From NCBI RefSeq assembly GCF_001984155.1, contig NZ_MTQO01000043.1, forward strand, positions 124,001 through 188,000: DNA of 64,000 bases. The letters run 5' to 3'. The DNA comes from Actinosynnema sp. ALI-1.44. Its GTDB lineage: Bacteria > Actinomycetota > Actinomycetes > Mycobacteriales > Pseudonocardiaceae. Under the pieces are notes generated by a model. The model had not been told where the DNA came from. It ran no database searches and saw only the letters and a list, made by a program, of their open reading frames with translations. The stretch's first letter is position 1; each line of letters begins with the position of its first letter. This document shows positions 1 through 7,372 of the stretch, piece by piece. The translations under genes were made by a program, and so were the position numbers.

Positions 1-174
1 CCGGCACGCGCACGCCCCGGGAAACACCGCGCGCCCAGATCAGGCTGGCTGCGTCAGCTGGTCGCGGCCGTGCGGCGTCGTGGCGAAGGCGACCGGGTCC
101 ACCCACAGCCGTCGGTGGACTGGCCGCCTGTGCGCCGCGCCAAGGGTGCGGGACCTGACGAACACGTCGCCTGA
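1..174 (+). CDS. Possible 3' end of a gene entering from the left
   Basis: Frame 1 is open from the window edge to a TGA at 172-174, giving 57 residues that are Arg-, Pro- and Gly-rich and end in KGAGPDEHVA. The stop lies directly against the stop of the convergent methyltransferase gene at 175, which is how real convergent genes often meet. No domain is recognisable and the open frame could be chance in such GC-rich DNA, so this is only a candidate. Confidence 0.3.
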   Translation, partial: PARARPGKHRAPRSGWLRQLVAAVRRRGEGDRVHPQPSVDWPPVRRAKGAGPDEHVA

Positions 175-1215
175 TTACTTGATCCCGCTGATGACGCCGT
201 GCGGGGTCCAGGTGTCGCCGGGGAGCCGCTCGACCTGGGTGAAGCCGACCTCGGTCAGCCAACGCTCGTACTGCCCCCACGGGTAGATCGTGCTGCCGTC
301 GGCCGTGATCGTGGTGAAGTACAGGTTGTCCAGCGCCGCGTACAACGGACCGTCGCCGGTGTCGTCGGACATCACGTTGAAGATCAGCACCCGGCCGCCG
401 TCGTCCAGGGCGTCGTGGGCCTTGCGCAGCAGCGACAGGTTCTCCTCCGGCGACCAGATCACCAGCTGGTTGGCGAACAGCACCGCGTCGTAGCCCTTCG
501 GGTACGTGTCGGCGAAGATGTCGCCTTCGGCCACCTCGATCCGGTCGGTCAGGCCGTTGTCGGCGATCTTCTTCTTCGCGATCGCCACCGCGCCGGGCAG
601 GTCGAGCACGGTGAAGTCCACGCCCGGGTTGACCTTCGCCAGTTCGATCGCGTTCACGCCGTCGCCGCCACCCACGTCGAGCACACGCCGGACACCAGTC
701 AGGTCGGCCTTCGCCACCAGGATCGGGTTGGACAGCCGCGACCACGACCGCATGCACTGGTAGAACAGCTGCTCCAGGTGCGGGGTGGCGGGCAGCCGGT
801 GGTAGAGGTCCGTTCCTTCGCCTTCGAAGTGGCGTAGGCCGACGTTCGTGTTGTGCCGCAAGGACTCCACCAGGTCGCCTTGGGGCGCGTAGACGAACTT
901 CGCCTCGAAGGTGATCAGGTCCGTGATGATCTCCCACTCGTCCGTGGCGAACATCGTGTCGATCAGCTCCGCGTTGCGGTAGCCGCCGTCTTCCATCGTG
1001 GTGAGCTTCAACGCGGTCGCGCCGAGCAGCAGCACGTCGACCGGGCGGCGCAGCAGCCCGAGCGCCTCGCTGATCTCGTCGGCGGTCAGCCCTGGCCGCT
1101 CGTTGAGCAGTTTGAACAGACCCAGGTCGTTGCCCGCGTTGAGCACCTGGAAGGCAGCCGCCCCGAACAGGGTGCCGACGAAGTCGTCACGGGTGAGCCG
1201 GTTGTCGTTGACCAC
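175..1215 (-). CDS. SAM-dependent O-methyltransferase (dimerising, class I)
   Basis: About 346 aa. An N-terminal helical dimerisation region (residues about 5-110) precedes a Rossmann domain with the SAM-binding motif VLDVGGGDGVNAIEL and a GGRVLIF strand, the layout of small-molecule O-methyltransferases of the hydroxyneurosporene/acetylserotonin type. The frame is open further upstream, but the GTG at 1215 is preferred because it follows a GGATGGAG ribosome site at good spacing. The gene is divergent from the WrbA-like gene across about 200 bases. It probably methylates a hydroxyl of the cluster product; the substrate is inferred only from position. Confidence 0.82.
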   Translation of the reverse strand: MVNDNRLTRDDFVGTLFGAAAFQVLNAGNDLGLFKLLNERPGLTADEISEALGLLRRPVDVLLLGATALKLTTMEDGGYRNAELIDTMFATDEWEIITDLITFEAKFVYAPQGDLVESLRHNTNVGLRHFEGEGTDLYHRLPATPHLEQLFYQCMRSWSRLSNPILVAKADLTGVRRVLDVGGGDGVNAIELAKVNPGVDFTVLDLPGAVAIAKKKIADNGLTDRIEVAEGDIFADTYPKGYDAVLFANQLVIWSPEENLSLLRKAHDALDDGGRVLIFNVMSDDTGDGPLYAALDNLYFTTITADGSTIYPWGQYERWLTEVGFTQVERLPGDTWTPHGVISGIK

Positions 1216-1414
1216 GGGGTTTCTCCATCCTTCCGGGTGGGACGTGCGGTTCGATCGTGTCCGCTCGCCGGTCGCCGCAGGTAGGCGCAGTTGACGTTGT
1301 TCGCGCACTTAACGAGATCCGACGCGTTTCTCGTTCGTACCGAGCGCCGCCCGGTGATCGCTCGCTACCGTTTCGGCATTACCTGTTGTGTCTACTGTGC
1401 TAGGGGTTTGGGTC
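1216..1414. promoter_or_regulatory. Divergent intergenic region with an inverted repeat
   Basis: This region lies between the divergent methyltransferase and WrbA-like genes and must hold both promoters. It contains the inverted repeat AACGAGA (1311-1317) and TCTCGTT (1329-1335), separated by 11 bases, a half-site spacing typical of dimeric TetR or MarR operators. No regulator gene lies directly beside it. I could not assign -35/-10 boxes with confidence. Confidence 0.4.
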
Positions 1415-2044
1415 ATGAGTTCTCGGATCGCGGTCGTGTACTACTCGGCGACGGGCAACGTGCACGCTTCCGCGGAGGCCATCGCTCAGGGGGCGAAGGA
1501 CGCCGGCGCCGAGGTGCGCCTGCGCCGGGTCGCCGAGACAGCGCCGGACTCCGCGATCGACAAAAACCAGGAGTGGCGCGCGCACCTCGACGCCACCGCC
1601 GACGTCCCGGTCGCCACGCTCGACGACCTGATCTGGGCGGACGGCTTCGCGCTCGGCTCGCCGACCCGGTTCGGCAACGTCAGCGCCCAGCTGAAGTCGT
1701 TCATCGACACCACGGGCGGACTGTGGCAGGCCGGGCACATGGCAGGCAAGCCGTTGATCGGCTTCACCAGCAGCTACGAACTGCACGGCGGCCAGGAAGC
1801 CACGCTCCTCTCGCTGTACAACGTGGCGTGCCACTGGGGCTGCATCGTCGTCCCGACCGGATACGTCGACTACGACATCACCCACACCGCCGGTGGTAAC
1901 CCGTACGGCATCGGGTACGTCTCCGGTGACGTCGCCACGGTGAAGCTGGAGGACCACCTGAGCCACGCCCGCTGGCAGGGCACCCGACTGGCACAGATCT
2001 CGGCCGCTGTCGCGCCGCTGCGGCCGGAACCGCACGACCACTGA
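1415..2044 (+). CDS. WrbA-like flavodoxin / NAD(P)H:quinone oxidoreductase
   Basis: 209 aa. The N-terminus has the FMN-phosphate loop of flavodoxins (VVYYSATGNVHASAEAI), followed by the flavin-contact segment GSPTRFGNVSAQLKSFID and the GGQEATLLSLYN segment seen in WrbA proteins. These tetrameric FMN enzymes reduce quinones by two electrons. The ATG at 1415 is taken as start because TAGGGGTTTGGGTC precedes it; an in-frame ATG lies nine codons upstream. Beside oxidative tailoring genes it could detoxify quinoid or aminophenol intermediates, which is inference. Confidence 0.85.
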   Translation: MSSRIAVVYYSATGNVHASAEAIAQGAKDAGAEVRLRRVAETAPDSAIDKNQEWRAHLDATADVPVATLDDLIWADGFALGSPTRFGNVSAQLKSFIDTTGGLWQAGHMAGKPLIGFTSSYELHGGQEATLLSLYNVACHWGCIVVPTGYVDYDITHTAGGNPYGIGYVSGDVATVKLEDHLSHARWQGTRLAQISAAVAPLRPEPHDH

Positions 2045-2055
2045 GCTGACCGGGA

Positions 2056-2091
2056 AAGAACCGTGTACGGCAGCCGCCGCACACGGTTCTT
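2056..2091. terminator. Hairpin between convergent genes
   Basis: Perfect 11-base arms (2056-2066 and 2081-2091) with a 14-base GC-rich loop sit between the stops of the convergent WrbA-like and acyltransferase genes. No U-tract follows, as is common in actinomycetes. It probably terminates both transcripts. Confidence 0.6.
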
Positions 2092-2108
2092 CGGCTGAGG
2101 GGGTCTGG

Positions 2109-3248
2109 TCAGCTCGTAGCGGCCACCTCCTTCCTCTCCTTACCCGCCTTGGTTTTCGGTCGGCTCCACCGCCGCATCGCGGGCGCCTCGACGAACCGGA
2201 ACAGCAGCCAGGCGATGAAGACCGCGATGACGAGGCTCAGCGCGACCAGGCCGAGTGCTTCGACTGCACCGTAGGACTGGGTGCCCGCCGACAGCGGCCC
2301 CTTCTGCAGCACAAGCATGTGCACCATGTAGAACGCGAACGAGATCTCACCGAGCCACACCGCGATCCGGCCGCGGAACGGCGACCGCAGGCCCTCGATG
2401 TCCGCGGTCGCGCCTGCCGCCACGATCAGCGCCAGCGGGATCGCGGTCGGCGCCACCAGCCCGAACACGTCCGGGATGACCACCATCAACGCGAAACCCG
2501 GGATCAGCGTCAGCATCGCGACGTTGAGCCGCACCGGGATCCACCGCCCGGTCATCACGATCCGCGCCATCAGGATGCCGAGCACGAACTCGGGGACCCG
2601 CGCGATGGGCAGGCAGTACACGAACCAGTACTCGTACCAGGACACACCGGGGTAGTAGGAGATCTCCGGCGCGTCGGGCATCACCTTGGCCAGCAACGGA
2701 ACCAGCGCGAGCACGGCGAACGTGACCCCGGCGGCCAGCCACAGCCGCTCGGCGCGGATCTTGTTGGCCGCCTTGAGCAACCAGGGGAACGACAGGTAGA
2801 ACACCAGCTCGGCGCACAGCGACCAGGCCGGGTCGTTCGGGCTGTAGGTGATGGTCTCCACCGGGAACCAAGCCTGGATCAGCAACGCCGACGGCCCGAT
2901 GCTCAGGAACGTCGCGGTGCCAGCCACGACCATGAAGATCGTCGCGACCGCCCACGTGGCCAGGTGGTTGGGGAAGATCTTGACCATCCTGCGGCGCCAG
3001 AACCGCCGGACCGTGTCGCCGGGCCGCGCGGTCCAGGTGAGCACGAAACCGCTGAGGATGAAGAAGAACGAGACACCCACCCAGCCCAGCCGGGACACCT
3101 TGTCGGACAGCACGTCGTTCACGCCGTCGTCGAGGAAGATCCTCGATCCGAACGCGTGGCAGACGAACACCAGGATCGCCGCGAAGAACCGCATCCCGGT
3201 CAGGGTCGGCAACCGTGTCGTCGCGGGTGCGGCGGGTAAAGAGGACAT
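2109..3248 (-). CDS. Membrane acyltransferase, acyltransferase-3 family
   Basis: 379 aa with about ten hydrophobic segments. The N-terminal TLTGMRFFAAILVFVCHAFG stretch carries the family's conserved Arg and catalytic-type His (H31) in the first membrane helix. Members (OafA/YrhL, and MdmB-like proteins in antibiotic clusters) move short acyl groups from the cytosol to sugars or hydroxyl groups. The ATG at 3248 follows a GAAGGAG site; the frame stays open upstream but that part is the antisense of other genes. It could acylate the cluster product or a cell-surface glycan. Confidence 0.8.
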   Translation of the reverse strand: MSSLPAAPATTRLPTLTGMRFFAAILVFVCHAFGSRIFLDDGVNDVLSDKVSRLGWVGVSFFFILSGFVLTWTARPGDTVRRFWRRRMVKIFPNHLATWAVATIFMVVAGTATFLSIGPSALLIQAWFPVETITYSPNDPAWSLCAELVFYLSFPWLLKAANKIRAERLWLAAGVTFAVLALVPLLAKVMPDAPEISYYPGVSWYEYWFVYCLPIARVPEFVLGILMARIVMTGRWIPVRLNVAMLTLIPGFALMVVIPDVFGLVAPTAIPLALIVAAGATADIEGLRSPFRGRIAVWLGEISFAFYMVHMLVLQKGPLSAGTQSYGAVEALGLVALSLVIAVFIAWLLFRFVEAPAMRRWSRPKTKAGKERKEVAATS

Positions 3249-3364
3249 GCTGGCTCCTTCGTCAGCCGATCGGCGACGGCATTCGGGCGGTCGCCGCCAT
3301 CTGCGAGCCACGCTATGACCGGAATCTCTCGCCCCACTCTCCCCCACCCACCCCACTTTTTTGT

Positions 3365-3417
3365 GCAACCAATGTGGCCTTCGTTGCGTTTTTCGCAACG
3401 AAGGCCACATTGGTTGC
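3365..3417. terminator. Long perfect hairpin downstream of the MFS operon
   Basis: Two perfect 24-base arms (3365-3388 and 3394-3417) with a TTTTT loop. It lies between the stop of the MFS gene and the start of the acyltransferase, both read leftwards, so it can end the AKR-SnoaL-SnoaL-MFS transcript. Its length and symmetry exceed an ordinary terminator and suggest a dispersed palindromic repeat. Confidence 0.6.
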
Positions 3418-3436
3418 CAAGCAACGGGGGTGGGGA

Positions 3437-4597
3437 TTATGCCGGGGTGGGCTGCTTTCGCCGTTCCACGGCCGCGGCGAACACCGCGACACCGAGGCCC
3501 AGCGCCGCCATCACGGCACCGAGCACAGTCGGTGCCGTGTAGCCCATGCCCGCGCTGATCGTCAGGCCGCCGGCGTAAGCGCCGATCGACGTGCCGAGGT
3601 TGGCCGCCGAACCGCCTGCCGCCGCGGCCAGCGTCGGCGCGCCGTCCGCCTTGTCGATCAGTCGTGTCATGAACGCGGGCACCAGCGCGAAACCGGCCGC
3701 GCCCATCAGCACCAGCAGGATCGTCGCGGGGATCTTGGCGTCGGCGAAGGCCGCGAACGCGGTCAACACCACGGTCAACGCCGCCAGCCCGCCGAACAGC
3801 GTCGCCAGCTGTGCCCGGTCGGCGAACCAGCCGCCAAGCAGGTTGCCCGCGACGAGCCCGACGCCGTAGAGCGCGAGCAGCAGGGTCAGCGCACCCGAGG
3901 AGTACCCCGTTACCTGGGTCAACAGCGGCGCGACGTAACTGAAAGACGCGAACAGCGCGCCCATCCCGAGCGTGGTGATCGCCAGTGTCAGCCAGACTTG
4001 TGGCAGGCCGAACACCGCGAGTTCGCCGCGCAACCCGCCGCCGGTGGGCTTGGGCTGCGCGGGCACGAGCGCCGCGACCGCGCCGGTGGTGGCCAGCGCG
4101 ATCGCGGTGATGATCCAGAAGGTGGCGCGCCAGCCGAGGTTCTGCCCGACCAGCGTGCCAAGGGGGGAGCCGAACACGTTGGCGACCGTGATCCCGGTGA
4201 AGACCATCGCGATCGCACGGGACCGCAGCCGCGGTTCGACGAGGTTGGCCGCGACGACCGAGCCGATCCCGAGGAACGCCGCCTGCCCGAACGCGGCGAG
4301 CACCCGCCCGGCCATCAGCACCGCGTAACCAGGAGCGACCGCGCAGACCAGGTTGCCGAGCACGAACAAGCCCATGGACATCAGCAGCATCGCCCGGTGC
4401 GGCAACCGGGTGCCCGCCGCGATGCACAGCGGGCCACCGATCACCACCGCCAGCGCGTAGCCGGAGATCAGCAGGCCCGCGGTGGGGATGCTGACCTCCA
4501 GCCCGACCGCGACCTCGGGCAGCAGTCCCGTGATCACGAACTCGGCGGTGCCCATGACGAACGCGCTCAACGCCATGGCCACCAGCGCCAGCGACAT
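3437..4597 (-). CDS. MFS drug/metabolite exporter (DHA1, AraJ-like)
   Basis: 386 aa with twelve predicted membrane helices. The first helix carries AFVMGTAEFVITGLLPEVA, typical of AraJ/Cml-type DHA1 exporters, and the loop between helices 2 and 3 has the AAGTRLPHRAML cluster of charged residues. Its ATG shares one base with the stop of the upstream SnoaL-like gene (TGATG), so the two are translationally coupled. Export of the cluster product or self-resistance is the likely role. The 651-residue frame around it includes antisense sequence, so the start at 4597 is the coupled ATG. Confidence 0.85.
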   Translation of the reverse strand: MSLALVAMALSAFVMGTAEFVITGLLPEVAVGLEVSIPTAGLLISGYALAVVIGGPLCIAAGTRLPHRAMLLMSMGLFVLGNLVCAVAPGYAVLMAGRVLAAFGQAAFLGIGSVVAANLVEPRLRSRAIAMVFTGITVANVFGSPLGTLVGQNLGWRATFWIITAIALATTGAVAALVPAQPKPTGGGLRGELAVFGLPQVWLTLAITTLGMGALFASFSYVAPLLTQVTGYSSGALTLLLALYGVGLVAGNLLGGWFADRAQLATLFGGLAALTVVLTAFAAFADAKIPATILLVLMGAAGFALVPAFMTRLIDKADGAPTLAAAAGGSAANLGTSIGAYAGGLTISAGMGYTAPTVLGAVMAALGLGVAVFAAAVERRKQPTPA

Positions 4598-4992
4598 CAC
4601 GCGGTCCCGTTCGGACTGTCGATCAGGTACCGCCACACACCGTCGGGTCCCCGGCGTGCGACGTCGGTGCTGGTGCCGCGCACGTTGACCGGCGTGCCGT
4701 CCGGGCCGGTGCCGTCCATCGCCCAGTCCACGATCAACAGTGCGATGTCGCCGGTGACGTAGGTGTGCCTCGGGGTGGCCCGCAGCGGCACACCCCTGGC
4801 CACCGACTCCTCGACGCTGCGGCCGAGTTCGGCGCCGGACAGCGCGAAACCCGGCTCGGCGATGAAGATCGCGTCCTGGTCGAACAGCCGCTCGACGGCC
4901 GTGCTGCTGCCGGAGTTGAAGGCGCGGGCGAAGACGCCGGGCAGTTGGCTTGCTTCCAACGCCAGGTCGACGGTTTCGATCTGCTCGGTCAT
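4597..4992 (-). CDS. SnoaL-like / NTF2-fold protein (SgcJ/EcaC type)
   Basis: 131 aa, a single NTF2-like cone-shaped domain. The early VFARAFNSGSSTAVERLFDQDAIF helix-loop and the late GPDGVWRYLIDSPN strand match the SgcJ/EcaC group of small NTF2 proteins, often found in natural-product clusters. The fold serves as a cyclase, isomerase or hydrolase pocket, and no catalytic residue can be named. It lies 9 bases downstream of a second NTF2-type gene and overlaps the MFS gene. It is distinct in sequence from its neighbour, so not a recent duplicate. Confidence 0.75.
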   Translation of the reverse strand: MTEQIETVDLALEASQLPGVFARAFNSGSSTAVERLFDQDAIFIAEPGFALSGAELGRSVEESVARGVPLRATPRHTYVTGDIALLIVDWAMDGTGPDGTPVNVRGTSTDVARRGPDGVWRYLIDSPNGTA

Positions 4993-5001
4993 GGTGGGTT
5001 C

Positions 5002-5442
5002 CTAGTCGGCCGCGGGTTCTGGCTGGGGGAGCGTGACGATGCCCATCTGCAGCAGCATCGCGAGGTTGTCCGGGATGCCCCAGTGCTCGACGATCTGGCC
5101 GTTCTCGAAGCGGGAGACGTCCATGAACCCCATCCGGACGGGGTTGCCGGTGGCGGGCAGGCCGAAGATCGGGCCGTTGTGCGTGCCGGTCGCCTCGATC
5201 CGGGACCAGATCCGGTCGCCGACGACGGCCATGTCCTCGATCTCGAAGCGCAGGTCCGGCATGGCCGTGCGCAGGAACGTGATCGCCGCCTTGAGCACGT
5301 CCGGGCCGACGCCCTCGGCCTGGACCTCGTGCTCGACGAAGTGCGGCGCGGCGATGGCGTCGACCGCGTCGAGGTCGCCCTTGTTGAAGCACTCGTCGAT
5401 CAGCCTGCGGTAGACAGCGACGTTCTTGTCCTGTTCGGACAT
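5002..5442 (-). CDS. SnoaL-like ester cyclase / polyketide-cyclase-fold protein
   Basis: 146 aa NTF2-fold protein. The N-terminal YRRLIDECFNKGDLDAVDAI, the FVEHEV segment, the PDLRFEIEDM strand and the RFENGQIVEHWGIPDN motif are the signatures of the SnoaL ester-cyclase family, whose founding members catalyse aldol cyclisation in nogalamycin and aclacinomycin pathways through a His/Asp pair. Many relatives have unknown substrates. It lies 31 bases below the aldo/keto reductase and 9 bases above the next NTF2 gene, in one apparent operon. Confidence 0.78.
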   Translation of the reverse strand: MSEQDKNVAVYRRLIDECFNKGDLDAVDAIAAPHFVEHEVQAEGVGPDVLKAAITFLRTAMPDLRFEIEDMAVVGDRIWSRIEATGTHNGPIFGLPATGNPVRMGFMDVSRFENGQIVEHWGIPDNLAMLLQMGIVTLPQPEPAAD

Positions 5443-5473
5443 GGTTCCTCCTCGTGCGCGGACTGCGTGGGGG

Positions 5474-6310
5474 TCAGGAGAGGTCGAAGAAGAGCGCGGG
5501 GTCCGGGCCGACCTTCTGCGCGGTGCCGATGTGCCCGATCACGTCCACATCGGACGGCGTCAGCTCGAAGTCGAACACCTCGATGTTGGCCCGGATCCGA
5601 TCGGCTCGGACCGACTTGGGGATGGCCACGACCCCGCGCTGGATGTGCCAGCGCAGCACGACCTGGGCGGGAGTTTTGCCGTGCGCCTCGGCGATCGCGG
5701 TGACCTTCTCGTGCTCGAGCAGGCCCTGGTTGCGGCCGATGGGGCTCCACGCCTGCGTCACGACGCCCCTGGCGATGTGGTACGCGTGCAGGTCGTGCTG
5801 GGGGTGGCCCGGGTGCAGTTCGACCTGGTTGACCGACGGGACGACAGCGCACTCGTTCGCCAGCCGGTCGATCTGCTCCGGCGCGAAGTTGGACACGCCG
5901 ATCGACCGGACCCGGCCGTCGGACTGGAGCTTCTCGAACGCCCGCCAGGTCGCGACGTACTTGTCGAGCCTCGGCCGCGGCCAGTGGATCAGGTAGAGGT
6001 CCAGGTAGTCCAGTCCGAGCTTGGCCATGCTCACGTCGAACGCCCGGAGCGTCTCGTCGTAGCCCTGGTCGTCGTTCCACACCTTGGTGGTGATGAACAG
6101 GTCTTCGCGGGGGACACCGCATTCGGCGACGGCCTGGCCGACGCCTTCCTCGTTGTCGTAGGCGGTCGCGGTGTCGATCAGCCGGTAGCCCGCGTCGATC
6201 GCGGTCCGGGTCGCCTTGACGACCTCGTCGGGCGGGATCTGGAAGACGCCGAAACCGAGCTGCGGGATCCGCACCCCGTCGTTGAGGGTCAGCGTGGTGA
6301 CCTCTGCCAT
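5474..6310 (-). CDS. Aldo/keto reductase (AKR5-like, DkgA type)
   Basis: 278 aa TIM-barrel NADPH oxidoreductase. The catalytic tetrad is visible as D46 and Y51 in LIDTATAYDNEEGVG, K76 in TTKVW and H109 in LIHWPRP. The C-terminal IPKSVRADRIRANIEVFDF segment binds the 2'-phosphate of NADPH. It resembles 2,5-diketo-D-gluconate reductases, but this group reduces many aldehydes and ketones. It heads the leftward operon AKR-SnoaL-SnoaL-MFS, divergent from the GHR-like gene, and could reduce an aryl ketone or aldehyde intermediate (inference). Confidence 0.88.
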   Translation of the reverse strand: MAEVTTLTLNDGVRIPQLGFGVFQIPPDEVVKATRTAIDAGYRLIDTATAYDNEEGVGQAVAECGVPREDLFITTKVWNDDQGYDETLRAFDVSMAKLGLDYLDLYLIHWPRPRLDKYVATWRAFEKLQSDGRVRSIGVSNFAPEQIDRLANECAVVPSVNQVELHPGHPQHDLHAYHIARGVVTQAWSPIGRNQGLLEHEKVTAIAEAHGKTPAQVVLRWHIQRGVVAIPKSVRADRIRANIEVFDFELTPSDVDVIGHIGTAQKVGPDPALFFDLS

Positions 6311-6401
6311 GGATCCGTCCTTCCTTGCCCGGGTGATGTGCCCACCCCAGGATCAACCCGGCTTGCTCCTCGCCGGGTGTTTCCCGGTGTTTTGACTGTG
6401 T

Positions 6402-6413
6402 ACTTCGGAAAGT
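6402..6413. promoter_or_regulatory. Candidate operator ACTTCGGAAAGT
   Basis: This site in the AKR/GHR divergent promoter region differs by one base from two tandem copies of ACTTCGGGAAGT at 8747-8758 and 8769-8780, upstream of the DszC-like gene. All three continue with C, giving consensus ACTTCGGRAAGTC, with ACTTC/GAAGT-like half-sites. Recurrence in two promoter regions suggests a shared cluster regulator; the regulator is not identified. Confidence 0.4.
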
Positions 6414-6453
6414 CAGGCACGTGCGGGGCGGTGCTTCACGGGATACTGGTGTT

Positions 6454-7323
6454 ATGAGCGCGTTCACGGTGGGTGGGGGAGTCGAGTGGCCGGTCGAGCC
6501 GGGCCGCTACCGGATCGTGGTCAGCCGGGCCTGTCCATGGGCCAGCCGGGTGTTGGTGGTCCTGCGGCTGCTCGGTTTGGAGGACGTCGTTTCGGTGGCC
6601 TACGCCGATCCGATCCAGGACGAGCACGGGTGGGGCTTTCCCGGTGGTGATCCCGTGCTGGGGATTCGGTACCTCAGTGAGGCCTATCTGGCGGCTGGTG
6701 CCGACCACGACGGCTACAGCGTGCCCGCTGTGGTGGATGTGCCTTCGGGCAAGCTGGTGACCAACGACCACGAGTTCATCACGGTCGATCTCGCTACCCG
6801 GTGGGGTGCCTATGCTCGTGCCGGCGCTCCTGATCTGTATCCCTTGGAGTTGCGGGACGAGATCGACGCGGTGAACCGGCGGTTGGCCCATGATGTGAAC
6901 TACGGGGTTTACACGTGCGGTTTCGCGACTTCGCAGGCCGAGTACGACAAGGCGTACGGGTTGCTGTTCGCTGCTCTCGACGAGTTGAACTCTCGGTTGG
7001 CTGGGCAGCGTTACCTCGTGGGCTCTCAGATCACCGAAGCCGATATCCGGTTGTTCACGGTGCTGGTCCGGTTCGACGTGGTGTACCACGGGCACTTCAA
7101 GTGCAACCGGTCCAAGTTGACCGAGATGCCCGTGCTGTGGGCCTACGCGCGCGATCTGTTCCAGACTCCCGGTTTCGGCGAGACAGTGGACTTCGAAGAG
7201 ATCAAGCTGCACTACCACCGCGTGCACACCGAGATCAATCCTTCTCGGATCATCCCCGGTGGCCCGGACCTGTCCGGCTGGCTGACACCCCACAACCGCC
7301 AAACCCCCAAAGTACCCTCGTGA
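6454..7323 (+). CDS. Glutathionyl-hydroquinone-reductase-like (GST superfamily) protein
   Basis: 289 aa. An N-terminal thioredoxin-like domain carries the catalytic SRACPWASR motif (C27), and an all-helical C-terminal domain follows. YADPIQDEHGWGF and the NDHEFI segment are typical of the Ecm4/YqjG (xi-class) family, which reductively removes glutathione from glutathionyl hydroquinones. Actinomycetes normally make mycothiol rather than glutathione, so the thiol partner here is uncertain. The ATG at 6454 is preferred over an upstream GTG. Codons ending in T or G are somewhat commoner than in neighbours. The stop codon is embedded in a long terminator hairpin. Confidence 0.82.
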   Translation: MSAFTVGGGVEWPVEPGRYRIVVSRACPWASRVLVVLRLLGLEDVVSVAYADPIQDEHGWGFPGGDPVLGIRYLSEAYLAAGADHDGYSVPAVVDVPSGKLVTNDHEFITVDLATRWGAYARAGAPDLYPLELRDEIDAVNRRLAHDVNYGVYTCGFATSQAEYDKAYGLLFAALDELNSRLAGQRYLVGSQITEADIRLFTVLVRFDVVYHGHFKCNRSKLTEMPVLWAYARDLFQTPGFGETVDFEEIKLHYHRVHTEINPSRIIPGGPDLSGWLTPHNRQTPKVPS

Positions 7324-7364
7324 GTGTTTGTCCGGGTTCCAACCCGGACAAACACTCACGAGGG
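7315..7364. terminator. Perfect 24-bp hairpin, member of a palindromic repeat family
   Basis: Arms 7315-7338 and 7341-7364 pair perfectly around a 2-base loop and include the stop codon of the GHR-like gene. It lies between convergent genes and should act in both directions. The outer arm TCGTGAGTG...CACTCACGA recurs at 22085-22128, showing a repeat family. Confidence 0.75.
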
Positions 7365-7372
7365 GTGGTGGG

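Noticed and set aside
3249-4427. N-terminal extension of the acyltransferase frame
   Set aside because: The frame stays open for about 390 codons upstream, but these are out of phase with the MFS gene and cross a hairpin. The GAAGGAG-preceded ATG at 3248 is the real start.
3215-4762. 515-codon plus-strand open frame over the MFS gene
   Set aside because: Gln/Arg/His-rich shadow; the minus-strand MFS frame has twelve membrane helices.
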